Source: Oleiagrimonas sp963747595 (GTDB lineage: Bacteria > Pseudomonadota > Gammaproteobacteria > Xanthomonadales > Rhodanobacteraceae). Taken from it: a stretch of DNA of 64,000 nt. A program made the translations under genes and the position numbers. Under the pieces are notes generated by a model. The model saw only the letters and a list, made by a program, of their open reading frames with translations, did no database searches and was not told where the DNA came from. The DNA is taken from contig CAVVFO010000003.1 of the NCBI GenBank assembly GCA_963747595.1, positions 186,001 through 250,000 on the forward strand, in the 5' to 3' direction. This document shows positions 1 through 7,886 of the stretch, in pieces; position 1 is the stretch's first letter, and each line of letters opens with the position of its first letter.

Positions 1-549
1 GATCAGGGTATCGCCGGTATCGATCAGGTCGCGCAGTGTCTGCACCAGCGGCAGCCCGGCACCGACGGTGGTTTCGCAGCGCAGACGTGCTTGGCCCGCC
101 ATTGCGGCAGCGTGCGCGGTGCGCCAGCGCGGCAATGGTCCGCTGCCCAGGCGCTTGTTGGGCGTGACGACATGGATGCCGGCGGCCAGCCAGGCGACAT
201 AGTGATCGGCGACCCTATCGCTGGCGGTGCAGTCGATCAGCACTGCGTGCCGGGCGTCACGCAGGTGGTATGCGGCTTGCCCCAGATCTGCGGGACGCCA
301 GGTCTGGGCACCGTCGCGTCGCCCGTTGAGCAGGGCATCGTCGGTGTCCAGCCACATGCGCTGACGGCCGCTGACCAGGCGCACGCGCAGGTCGATGCCG
401 GCCACCTCGATGAGGCGCGTGTGCGCAAGCTGCATCTGGTCAAGCAGGGCCTGGCCCACCTTGCCGGGTCCGATCACCCCTATATCCAGCGGACGTGTCC
501 GGCTGGGCGCGCGCGGCGGGAGTGAAAGATGTTCTGCACGGACGTTCAC
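1..549 (-). CDS. Homoserine dehydrogenase, N-terminal part (runs off the left edge)
   Basis: NADPH-dependent reduction of aspartate semialdehyde to homoserine, the branch point to threonine and methionine. The frame opens with a GTG at 549 behind an AGGAGG Shine-Dalgarno. After a roughly 20-residue lead comes the Rossmann stretch DIGVIGPGKVGQALL, then CTASDRVADHY, and VVTPNKRLGSGPLPLARR followed by CETTVGAGLPL. These match the HSD half of ThrA/MetL-type enzymes (NK followed by the AGLP region). There is no aspartokinase domain in front, so this is a stand-alone HSD unless kinase genes lie outside the window. The 183 codons seen end inside the catalytic domain; any ACT domain is beyond the edge. 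The Thr/Ile leader upstream supports end-product control. Confidence 0.85.
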   Translation of the reverse strand, partial: MNVRAEHLSLPPRAPSRTRPLDIGVIGPGKVGQALLDQMQLAHTRLIEVAGIDLRVRLVSGRQRMWLDTDDALLNGRRDGAQTWRPADLGQAAYHLRDARHAVLIDCTASDRVADHYVAWLAAGIHVVTPNKRLGSGPLPRWRTAHAAAMAGQARLRCETTVGAGLPLVQTLRDLIDTGDTLI

Positions 550-553
550 GTTT

Positions 554-571
554 GCCTCCTGGTCGAGAGGC
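554..571 (-). promoter_or_regulatory. Hairpin that can mask the homoserine dehydrogenase ribosome-binding site
   Basis: On the coding strand GCCTC, an 8-nt loop and GAGGC form a short stem. The 3' arm is the AGGAGG Shine-Dalgarno of the GTG start at 549. The stem is only 5 bp, so masking is plausible but not certain. It lies after the leader hairpin at 603-630 and could add translational control. Confidence 0.35.
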
Positions 572-602
572 CCGTGGTCATCGCTGGAAGGTGCTGTGGA
601 TC

Positions 603-630
603 GGCCCCTTCCCTCGATGAGGGTGGGGCC
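603..630 (-). terminator. Attenuator-like GC-rich hairpin after the thr leader peptide
   Basis: The RNA of the minus strand can fold GGCCCC/GGGGCC plus CCTC/GAGG around a 3-nt loop. It starts 15 nt after the leader peptide stop codon, where an attenuator terminator or its competitor would be expected. No U-tract follows (next bases GATCCACAG). It is therefore either a Rho-assisted or imperfect terminator, or one arm of the antiterminator switch. Confidence 0.45.
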
Positions 631-645
631 ATGTGGTCTTTAGCT

Positions 646-723
646 CTAGACGCGCACGAACCCCTGCGGGACGCCGATAATCGTCGTCGTCGTGGTGGTC
701 GTGGTGCTGCGTGTGGATGTCAC
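646..723 (-). CDS. thrL: Threonine operon leader peptide (25 aa)
   Basis: Short frame with GTG start (AGGA about 10 nt upstream) reading VTSTRSTTTTTTTTIIGVPQ and ending FVRV. Ten of 25 residues are Thr, eight of them consecutive, followed by two Ile. This is the signature of thr leader peptides, where ribosome stalling at Thr/Ile codons controls transcription of the downstream genes. The peptide sits between a good promoter (799-827) and homoserine dehydrogenase. A longer in-frame start exists at ATG 792, but that lies at about the predicted transcription start, so the GTG is preferred. Length is close to E. coli ThrL (21 aa). Confidence 0.75.
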   Translation of the reverse strand: MTSTRSTTTTTTTTIIGVPQGFVRV

Positions 724-798
724 GTGCGATGCGTCCTGCCGGCCAGGGGCCGGAGCGGAGTGACTGCTGGCGAGGGACTGAAGCGCGGACATGGGTTG

Positions 799-827
799 AA
801 AGTAGCGGTCGTGGTCCGGAGTGTCAA
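799..827 (-). promoter_or_regulatory. Promoter of the thr leader / homoserine dehydrogenase
   Basis: Minus-strand TTGACA (822-827, perfect -35), 17-bp spacer, TACTTT (799-804, 4 of 6 to TATAAT). It predicts a transcript starting near 792, about 70 nt before the leader peptide GTG. Confidence 0.6.
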
Positions 828-888
828 TCGGACATCTGGACGGCCATATGTCCGGATGTACATGTTGCCGCAATGACGTGACGGATGG

Positions 889-1914
889 TCATGCGCCATC
901 GACCGCGGCACGACCCAGTGCGGGATCGTCGGTGAACAGTGCGTCGATACCAAGGACCAGGTGCGCGCGCATTTCGGCGATGGATCCGGCTTCGTGGCGC
1001 ACGCCGGGCCCGCCGGGGCCTCGAAAATCGGCGGGAAGAAAATGATTCTCGGGGCGGAAGGTGTACGGGTGGACTTGCAGACCTGCGGCGTGCGCATCGG
1101 CAACCAGCGTCGTCGGACGCATCTGCCCCCCGTCGGCATCGCGCGGGATGATCGCCGTCAGCGGCGGGCCGATGGCATCGGCATAACGGGCGATGTTGCG
1201 CAGCCCATCGGCAAGCATCATCTGGCCACAGGTCAGCGGTCGGTCTGCGGCGACACTGTCGAACGGCATCTCGTGCGGCGCACCCAGCAGTTGCAGCAGT
1301 GTTGCATGCGGCAATGCATCGTCGAGCATGGGACGCAGCGCACGCAGGTTGTCGATCTCGAATGACTGGATCTCAACCGGTGCCCTGCGCGTATGCGGAT
1401 GCGCGGCGAGCAGGTGCACCAGTGGCTCCTCCATGCCCAGCCCAAGACTGCGGAAATGCGTGGGGTGCTTGATTTCCGGGATCACCCCGATCGGTCGCCC
1501 GCGGTCACGCGATGCGCGAGCGACCAGTTCGATGATCTCCTCCATGGTCAACAGCGGTTCGCGGCCGTCGAATCGTGTCGAGCGAAGCTGCGGCAGGCGT
1601 TCGCGGGCGCGCAGGGTCTTCAGTTCGGCCAGCGTGAAATCCTCGGTGAACCAGCCGCTGATCGTCTGCCCGTCGACCACGCTTGTGCGTCGTCGGGCGG
1701 CGAACTCCGGGTGTGCGGCGACATCGGTGGTCGAGCCGATCTCGTTTTCATGCCGCGCGATCAGGGCACCGTCGCGGCTCATCACCAGATCCGGTTCGAT
1801 CAGGTCGGCGCCATCGGCAATGGCCCGCAGGTAGGCGGCACGCGTGTGCTCCGGACGCAACGCGCTGGCGCCGCGATGGGCGATGACGGCGATGGGGCGG
1901 CGGGCGTCAACCAT
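889..1914 (-). CDS. Glycerophosphodiester phosphodiesterase (GlpQ/UgpQ type)
   Basis: Hydrolyses glycerophosphodiesters to glycerol-3-phosphate and an alcohol. The 341-aa protein has the GDPD TIM-barrel signature: AHRGAS (His13, Arg14), LIEPDLVMSRDG (Glu40, Asp42, metal ligands), RHEN (His55), and later EIKHP. Length matches the GlpQ-like class, which carries an insertion after strand 2. No signal peptide is visible, so a cytoplasmic location is likely, unlike periplasmic GlpQ. It ends just upstream of the thr leader promoter region and is divergent from the APC permease at 2102. The exact substrate cannot be told from sequence. Confidence 0.87.
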   Translation of the reverse strand: MVDARRPIAVIAHRGASALRPEHTRAAYLRAIADGADLIEPDLVMSRDGALIARHENEIGSTTDVAAHPEFAARRRTSVVDGQTISGWFTEDFTLAELKTLRARERLPQLRSTRFDGREPLLTMEEIIELVARASRDRGRPIGVIPEIKHPTHFRSLGLGMEEPLVHLLAAHPHTRRAPVEIQSFEIDNLRALRPMLDDALPHATLLQLLGAPHEMPFDSVAADRPLTCGQMMLADGLRNIARYADAIGPPLTAIIPRDADGGQMRPTTLVADAHAAGLQVHPYTFRPENHFLPADFRGPGGPGVRHEAGSIAEMRAHLVLGIDALFTDDPALGRAAVDGA

Positions 1915-2038
1915 GGTGTTTCTCGATACCCGTGACTGCCGGCCCGACGGCGATCCAGAAACGCGTAAACAGCGCTCCTGAATGTCGACTATATATGCGT
2001 AATGTATTCAATCTGTTGGAAATATCGCCACGTTCGAT

Positions 2039-2068
2039 TTAACAGGGGAGGGTGATTATGGCTATGAT
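2039..2068 (+). promoter_or_regulatory. Promoter of the APC permease
   Basis: TTAACA (2039-2044), 18-bp spacer, TATGAT (2063-2068, 5 of 6 to consensus), in an AT-rich stretch that contrasts with the surrounding GC-rich DNA. The start codon follows about 34 nt later behind GAGGAGAAGG. Confidence 0.5.
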
Positions 2069-2101
2069 GGTAGGAATTGCATCTCGAGGAGAAGGGGCCT
2101 G

Positions 2102-3676
2102 ATGGGCTTTTTTGCGAAACTGATTCGACACAAGTCGGTGGAGCAGCTTCAGAGCGAAGCTGGCAAAAGTACCGACTTCAACCGCACCATGGGGGTATGG
2201 CAGCTGACGGCGATCGGCGTCGGCGCCATCGTCGGCGCCGGCGTGTTCGTGCTGGCGCCCAAGGAGGCCGCGCTGCATGCGGGGCCGGCCATCATCATCA
2301 GCTTTCTGATCGCCGGTATCGGCAGTGCCTGCGCGGCCCTGTCCTATGCCGAATTCGCCGGCATGATTCCCGTCACCGGCAGTGCCTACACCTATGGCTA
2401 CGCGGTGCTGGGGGAGCTGCCCGCCTGGATTCTGGGCTGGGATCTGCTGGTGGAGTACGCCCTGATTGTGGGGGTGGTGGCGGCCGGTACGTCCAACTAT
2501 CTGCAGTCGTTCATCCATCTGGTCACGGGCTGGAACCTGCCGGCCTGGCTGCAGGGAGCCTACGACCCGGCGCACGACAACGGACACATCGTCAACATCG
2601 GGGCAATCCTGGTGGCGCTGGCCATTGCCGCGCTGCAGATCATGCGGACCGAGATCGGTGCACGGTTCAATACCATCGTCGTGGCCATGAAGGTGATCGG
2701 CGTGGCGGTGGTGGTGCTGGTGGGCGCGTTCTATGTCGATACCTCCCACTGGACCCCCTTCATCCCCAAGCTGGAGCACGTCAAGGATGCCATTGGCGGC
2801 ACGCGCTACGGCTGGAACGGCGTGCTGGCGGCCTCGAGCATCGTGTTCTTTGCGGTGTTCGGCTACGACACCCTGACCACGGCCGCCGAGGAGTCGAAGA
2901 ATCCGCAGCGTGACCTTCCGCTGGCGGTGGTTTCCTCGCTGGCGGTGGCCATGATCATGTATCTGGCCATCTCCCTGGTGCTCACGGGCATGGTGCCGTT
3001 CAATGGCTGCGTGGATCCGTCGCAGGTCGCCGGTCAGTGCCAGCAGATGATCCTGGCGTCCAACGCCCCGGTCAGTGCAGTGTTTACCGCACGTCATCTG
3101 CCCTGGGTCAGCGGCATCATCGACGTGGCGGCAGTGTGCGGCATTGCCAGCGTGGTGTTCGCCTTCATGCTGGGTGCGTCACGCATCTGGTTTGCGCTGG
3201 CGCGCGACGGCCTGCTGCCGCGCTGGTTCGCCAAGGTGCACCCGAAGTATGGGACGCCGTACCGCCCGACCATGATCCTGGGCATCTTCACCGCGCTGGT
3301 GGCCGGCTTCCTGCCGATCCACGAGATCGCCGAGCTGGTCAACATCGGCACGCTGTCGGCATTCATCGTGATCTGTGGCTCGGTGCTGATCCTGCGCATC
3401 AAGCAGCCCGATCTGCAGCGCAAGTTCCGTACGCCTGCGCTGTGGCTGCTGGCGCCGCTGGGCATCGTGTTCTCGCTGTTCCTGATCATTGGCTGGCCAT
3501 GGTGGAGTGACAATGGCTTCCATTTGATCGGCGGTCTGGACATCCTCACCATCTACCGCTTCCTGATCTGGATGGCGATCGGCCTGGTGATCTATTTCAC
3601 CTATGGCATCCGTCACAGCGCACTGGCGGGCCGCGAAGGCGTCAGCTTGGGCGAGGACAATCCCTCGAGCCGCTGA
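2102..3676 (+). CDS. APC-family amino acid permease (cationic amino acid transporter-like)
   Basis: Inner-membrane amino acid transporter of the amino acid-polyamine-organocation superfamily. The 524-aa protein has about 12-14 hydrophobic segments. TM1 carries GVGAIVGAGVFVL (the substrate-binding GxG loop) and is followed by GPAIIISFLIAG and SYAEFAGMIPVTGSAYTY, typical of the CAT/YfnA-like branch. The ATG is supported by GAGGAGAAGG 7-8 nt upstream. It is monocistronic, with its own promoter at 2039-2068 and a strong terminator at 3698-3732. Substrate is not certain: the CAT branch suggests basic or broad neutral amino acids. Confidence 0.85.
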   Translation: MGFFAKLIRHKSVEQLQSEAGKSTDFNRTMGVWQLTAIGVGAIVGAGVFVLAPKEAALHAGPAIIISFLIAGIGSACAALSYAEFAGMIPVTGSAYTYGYAVLGELPAWILGWDLLVEYALIVGVVAAGTSNYLQSFIHLVTGWNLPAWLQGAYDPAHDNGHIVNIGAILVALAIAALQIMRTEIGARFNTIVVAMKVIGVAVVVLVGAFYVDTSHWTPFIPKLEHVKDAIGGTRYGWNGVLAASSIVFFAVFGYDTLTTAAEESKNPQRDLPLAVVSSLAVAMIMYLAISLVLTGMVPFNGCVDPSQVAGQCQQMILASNAPVSAVFTARHLPWVSGIIDVAAVCGIASVVFAFMLGASRIWFALARDGLLPRWFAKVHPKYGTPYRPTMILGIFTALVAGFLPIHEIAELVNIGTLSAFIVICGSVLILRIKQPDLQRKFRTPALWLLAPLGIVFSLFLIIGWPWWSDNGFHLIGGLDILTIYRFLIWMAIGLVIYFTYGIRHSALAGREGVSLGEDNPSSR

Positions 3677-3697
3677 CCGTCGGCAGCACGGATGGAA

Positions 3698-3732
3698 ACG
3701 GGGGCAGGCCTTGAGCCTGCCCCCGTTTTTTT
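3698..3732 (+). terminator. Rho-independent terminator of the APC permease gene
   Basis: Perfect 12-bp stem (ACGGGGGCAGGC / GCCTGCCCCCGT) with loop CTTGA, followed at once by a run of T. It lies 21 nt after the permease stop codon. Confidence 0.93.
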
Positions 3733-3937
3733 ATGCGCGTGTCCGTCCACCGCCGTGTCGGTTCGCGATTCGCAATCATGACCTATGGCAGGCGGATGAA
3801 AGTCATGCGCGTTCTAGCATGGGCGGATCGATCCTCCTTCCCCCGCGGATGCGTTGCTCTGGCGCGCGACCGATGGACCCGTTTTCCTTCCGGGCCATGC
3901 GATTGCATGCTCGGGCCTGACTGACCGGAGACATGGC

Positions 3938-5890
3938 ATGAAAAAGACCTTCCTCGCTTCCGCCCTGTGCGTCGCTGCGCTGGGCGCAGCTCCGCTGGCG
4001 CTGGTCCACGCGGGCAACATCGGGCTCAACCCCGTGCTGCACATCGGAGGCAATCTGCCCAAACCCCAGGACAAGCAGTACGCCGGTACCTTGAAAATCC
4101 ATGTCGATGCCACTGACATCGACCACCGCATCTTCCAGGTGCACGAGACCATCCCGGTCAAGGGCGGCTCGTCCATCTACCTCCTGTATCCCTCATGGAT
4201 CCCCGGCATCCACGAGCCCGACAGCTACATCAAGAACGTAGCCGGCCTGGTCATCAAGGGTGGTGGCAAGACCATCGCGTGGCACCGCGACGAGTACGAC
4301 GTGCGCGCCTTCCACGTCGATGTGCCCGATGGCGTGAACAGCCTGGATGTCAGCTTCAAGTTCCTGTCCTCGCAGGGCCGCGGCGAAGGGCCCATCCGCA
4401 TGACGCCGCAAATGCTCGAGTTCAGGTGGGACCAGGTGTCGCTGTATCCGGCCGGCTACTTCACCAACCGCATCAACACCCAGGCCAGTGTGACGTTGCC
4501 CAGGAACTGGAAATTCGGCACCGCGCTGGGAGTGGCCAGCCACGACGGCAACACCTACACCTTCAAGCCCATCGATTACATGAACCTGGTCGACTCGCCG
4601 CTGCTGGCGGGCAAGTACTTCAAACGACTGGACATTTCCGGCAAGAAGTCGCCGCCGGTACACGTGGACATGGTCGGCGATCAAGCAAAGGATCTGGACG
4701 TGCCCGACGGCTTGCACAAGGCCTTGAAGAACGTCGTGGTGCAGATGGGCAAGCTGTACGGTGCCTACCATTTCAACCATTACGACTTCCTGCTGTGGAT
4801 GTCGGACAAGATGAGCGGCGAGGGCCTGGAACATCACCGCTCCAGCGAGGACGGCGTGGGTGCCGACTGGGTAACCAAGTGGAAGCCCACACGACCGAAC
4901 GACCTCATCACCCATGAGTTCAACCACTCCTGGGACGGCAAGTACCGCCGCGCGTTCGACCACGCCATTCCCAGCTTCAATGTGGTGATGGGGGACAGCC
5001 TGCTGTGGGTGTACGAGGGCCAGACCCAGTTCTACGGCAACGTGCTGGCGGTGCGCTCCGGGCTGGAGAACAAGGACACCGGCTTCGCCAAGCTGGCGTA
5101 CGTGGCCGCCAACTACGACATGAACCGGCCGGGCTTGCGCAGCTGGCGCACCGTCCAGGACACCACCAACGATCCCACCATCGCCCATCGCACGCCGCTG
5201 CCGTACCGCAATTACCAAGGCAGCGAGGATTACTATTCCGCCGGGCAGCTGACCTGGATGGCGGTGGACGGCAAGCTGCGCCAGCTGTCGCACGACAAGC
5301 ATGACCTGGACGACTTCGCGCACGCCTTCTACGGCATGCATCCGGGATCCTGGAAGATCAACACCTTCACCTACCAGGACGTGGTCGACACGCTGAACCA
5401 GATCGTGCCTTACGACTGGTCGAGCTTTCTGCAAAAGCGCCTGGATGGTCACCGCAACCTCAGCGATGCGCTGAAGATGGAAGGCTGGAAGCTGGTCTAC
5501 AAGGACAAGCCGTCCAAGGCCGCCAAGGCCATTCTCAAGCAGTATCACCACCATCACCCCAGCGGCGACTTCACCTACTCTGCGGGCTTCTCCGGCGGCT
5601 CCGACGGCGGCGTGCGCGACGTGCGCTGGAACGGGCCGGCCTTCAAGGCTGGACTGGCACCGAGCATGAAGATCATCTCTGTCAATGGCACCGAGTACAG
5701 CCCCGATGTCATGAAGCAGGCGATCAAGGATGCCAAGGGTGGCGACAAGTCCATCGATCTGCAGGTCAAGAACTTCAACCAGTACAAGACCCTGCACCTG
5801 GACTACCACGGCGGCTTGAAGTATCCCGACATCGAGCGCATCAAGGGCAAGCCGGACTACCTGTCCGAGCTGTACGCGACGAAGAAGTGA
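3938..5890 (+). CDS. M61-family metallopeptidase with PDZ domain
   Basis: Secreted zinc aminopeptidase-like enzyme (glycyl aminopeptidase family). The 650-aa protein begins with signal peptide MKKTFLASALCVAALGAAPL ending near LVHAG. Zinc motif HEFNH is at residues 326-330 (LITHEFNHSWDGKYRR). The third ligand is Glu360 in LLWVYEGQTQFYG. A C-terminal PDZ-like domain covers about residues 545-625 (SGGSDGGVRDVRWNGPAFKAG onward). The start at 3938 is chosen over an earlier in-frame ATG (3854) because it gives the signal peptide and follows CGGAGAC. Many Lys/His residues are seen near the end of the catalytic domain (KQYHHHHPSG). Probably periplasmic. Confidence 0.88.
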   Translation: MKKTFLASALCVAALGAAPLALVHAGNIGLNPVLHIGGNLPKPQDKQYAGTLKIHVDATDIDHRIFQVHETIPVKGGSSIYLLYPSWIPGIHEPDSYIKNVAGLVIKGGGKTIAWHRDEYDVRAFHVDVPDGVNSLDVSFKFLSSQGRGEGPIRMTPQMLEFRWDQVSLYPAGYFTNRINTQASVTLPRNWKFGTALGVASHDGNTYTFKPIDYMNLVDSPLLAGKYFKRLDISGKKSPPVHVDMVGDQAKDLDVPDGLHKALKNVVVQMGKLYGAYHFNHYDFLLWMSDKMSGEGLEHHRSSEDGVGADWVTKWKPTRPNDLITHEFNHSWDGKYRRAFDHAIPSFNVVMGDSLLWVYEGQTQFYGNVLAVRSGLENKDTGFAKLAYVAANYDMNRPGLRSWRTVQDTTNDPTIAHRTPLPYRNYQGSEDYYSAGQLTWMAVDGKLRQLSHDKHDLDDFAHAFYGMHPGSWKINTFTYQDVVDTLNQIVPYDWSSFLQKRLDGHRNLSDALKMEGWKLVYKDKPSKAAKAILKQYHHHHPSGDFTYSAGFSGGSDGGVRDVRWNGPAFKAGLAPSMKIISVNGTEYSPDVMKQAIKDAKGGDKSIDLQVKNFNQYKTLHLDYHGGLKYPDIERIKGKPDYLSELYATKK

Positions 5891-5910
5891 CGCGTGTGCG
5901 ATAAGGCTCT

Positions 5911-5939
5911 GCCACCCGGATCATCAGCATCCGGGTGGC
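5911..5939. terminator. Hairpin after the M61 peptidase gene (possible terminator)
   Basis: Perfect 11-bp inverted repeat GCCACCCGGAT / ATCCGGGTGGC with a 7-nt loop, 20 nt after the stop codon. There is no T-tract, so it may only protect the mRNA end or act with Rho. Confidence 0.45.
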
Positions 5940-6087
5940 GGCCTGCGGCGGCCGGGCTCCACTGCGTGCTTGCGGGTCGCCAGCACGCGGTGCAGCGCGC
6001 GTTCGGGAGGTTCCCGCCCATGACGGATGTCTCGGCGCGGCCGGTTGCGCGATAATGGAACATTGTTCATCGACCGGAACCGTATTG

Positions 6088-6804
6088 ATGCCCGATGTCT
6101 CCGTGGTGGTGCCCGTGTTCAACGAGCGCGACAACATCCCACCGTTGCTCACTGAAATTGCCGGCGCGCTGCGCGGGCGTTGCGAATTCGAGATCATCTA
6201 CATCAACGATGACAGCGAAGATGACAGCCAGGCCGTGCTCGAGGCCCAACGTGAGCACTATCCGGAATTGCGGGTGTTGCGGCATCTGACCCGCAGCGGC
6301 CAGAGCACCGCAATCTGGAACGGGGTACGCGCGGCGCGCGCGCCGTGGGTCGCCACGCTGGACGGTGATGGCCAGAACGACCCGGCCGATCTGCCGAACC
6401 TGCTCGAGGCGCGCGCCGCGGCCGATTCGCAGGTACGCCTGTTCGCTGGCTGGCGGGTCAACCGCCGCGACAGCTTCAACAAGCGCATCTCATCCAGGGT
6501 CGCCAACGCGGTGCGCTCGCGCATGCTGCGCGACGCCACGCCGGATACCGGTTGCGGCCTGAAACTGTTCGAGCGCGAGGCGTTTCTGCGCCTGCCGTAT
6601 TTCGATCACATGCACCGCTACCTGCCGGCGCTGATCAAGCGTGCCGGTTTCGTCAGCCAGAGCGTGCCGGTGAACCATCGCCCGCGCACGCGTGGCACCT
6701 CCAAGTACGGCATGCTGGATCGGCTGTGGGTGGGCCTGGCCGATCTACGCGGCGTGGCCTGGCTGATGCGTCGCGCCAAGGTCACCGGCGTCGAGGAGGT
6801 TTGA
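6088..6804 (+). CDS. Family 2 glycosyltransferase, DPM1/polyprenyl-phosphate type
   Basis: Transfers a sugar from a nucleotide donor, probably to a polyprenyl phosphate. The GT-A fold starts at once: MPDVSVVVPVFNERDNIPPL, then IIYINDDSEDDS, then LDGDGQNDP (the DxD metal site), and PRTRGTSKYG near the C-terminus, all diagnostic of the DPM1-like group. The 238-aa length lacks the C-terminal membrane helices of ArnC/GtrB-like members, which suggests a peripheral enzyme. An earlier in-frame ATG at 6055 would add 11 residues; 6088 is preferred because the fold begins there. Genes of this type often lie beside lipid A or envelope genes; no such partner is visible here. Confidence 0.82.
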   Translation: MPDVSVVVPVFNERDNIPPLLTEIAGALRGRCEFEIIYINDDSEDDSQAVLEAQREHYPELRVLRHLTRSGQSTAIWNGVRAARAPWVATLDGDGQNDPADLPNLLEARAAADSQVRLFAGWRVNRRDSFNKRISSRVANAVRSRMLRDATPDTGCGLKLFEREAFLRLPYFDHMHRYLPALIKRAGFVSQSVPVNHRPRTRGTSKYGMLDRLWVGLADLRGVAWLMRRAKVTGVEEV

Positions 6805-6853
6805 GCACGCCGGCATGTGGATTGCCGCGCAGGACTGGCGGGGCGTGGGCGCT

Positions 6854-7882
6854 CTACGATGACGCGTCTTGCCGATCCGCTGCATCCGCAACGGGGTCGA
6901 GATCCATGACCACGCCGGGCAGCGGCATCGGCTGCCAGTTGTCCAGTGCCCTGGCGGCACGCTGGCGCCCCATCTCGATCAATTCGCGCGCGCGGTAGAA
7001 CTCGTAGGCGGTGGAGACGTTGCGCGGCATCTCCACCAGCAGGTCCGGCTGATTGGTGGCCAGGCGCAGACGCGCCAGGTTGGCCTGCATCATGTCCAGC
7101 GCCTGCGCCAGCAGGCTGAAGGCGCCGGGTCCGCTGGTCTTGCCGTTGCCGTGCGGCATCATCCGCCCGACCAGGTCCGCCATCTTGCGGCCGTAGCCAC
7201 TGGCACCCTCATCCAGCGCGATGTCGTCCGTGGTCTCGTCGGCATCCACGTCGCGTTCCGGTGTGGCGGCTTCGGCCGGACCGTCCACGCTGACGGCGAT
7301 GATGTAGTCGCATGGCGTGCGCATCAGTGGCGTCACCGGGACCGGGTTGAGCAGTGCCCCGTCGACCAGGCGCCGGCCATGGATCAGGTGCGGACGGAAC
7401 AGGCTGGGGATGGCGATGGAGGCGCGGATGGCGTCGAACAGCGAGCCGTGCGTGAGCCACACCTCGCGATGGCGCTCCATGTCCGTGGCCACGGCGGTGA
7501 ACTGCACCGGCAGGTCGTCGATCTCCAATTCGCCGATCATCTGCCGCAGCGTCCCGATGATGCGGTCGCCCTTGATGAAGCCGCCACCGGACAGGCTCCA
7601 GTCGACCAGCTTGAGCACGTCGAACTTGGCCAGCGTGGTGACCCAGTCGCGATAGATGTCCAGCTTTCCGGCTGCCTCGATGCCGCCGACCAGTGCGCCC
7701 ATGGAGCTTCCGGCAATGGCCACGATGTCGAAGCCGCGGCGATGGATCTCCTCGATGACGCCGATGTGCGCCAGCCCCTTGGCGCCGCCGGCGCCCAGTG
7801 CCAGGCCGATGCGCGGCTTGCGCCCGGGCGTGTCTGTGGCGTGGGCCGTGCCCGTGGAGGTGTCGTCTGTGCCTGTGGTCAT
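6854..7882 (-). CDS. Patatin-like phospholipase (RssA-like)
   Basis: Serine acyl hydrolase with a Ser-Asp dyad. The 342-aa protein shows the oxyanion loop GAGGAKG (about residues 30-36), nucleophile elbow GSSMG (Ser60) and DGA (Asp174 in RRLVDGALLNPVP). The N-terminal 20 residues are low-complexity Thr-rich without a signal peptide, so it is probably cytoplasmic. Its start is 4 nt after the stop of the WYL regulator gene, so the two are cotranscribed and probably translationally coupled. The substrate is unknown; family members act on membrane lipids. Confidence 0.85.
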   Translation of the reverse strand: MTTGTDDTSTGTAHATDTPGRKPRIGLALGAGGAKGLAHIGVIEEIHRRGFDIVAIAGSSMGALVGGIEAAGKLDIYRDWVTTLAKFDVLKLVDWSLSGGGFIKGDRIIGTLRQMIGELEIDDLPVQFTAVATDMERHREVWLTHGSLFDAIRASIAIPSLFRPHLIHGRRLVDGALLNPVPVTPLMRTPCDYIIAVSVDGPAEAATPERDVDADETTDDIALDEGASGYGRKMADLVGRMMPHGNGKTSGPGAFSLLAQALDMMQANLARLRLATNQPDLLVEMPRNVSTAYEFYRARELIEMGRQRAARALDNWQPMPLPGVVMDLDPVADAADRQDASS

Positions 7883-7886
7883 GCCT

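Noticed and set aside
4193..5809. 538-codon frame antisense to the M61 peptidase
   Set aside because: Opposite-strand shadow; the plus-strand protein has clear zinc motifs and a signal peptide.
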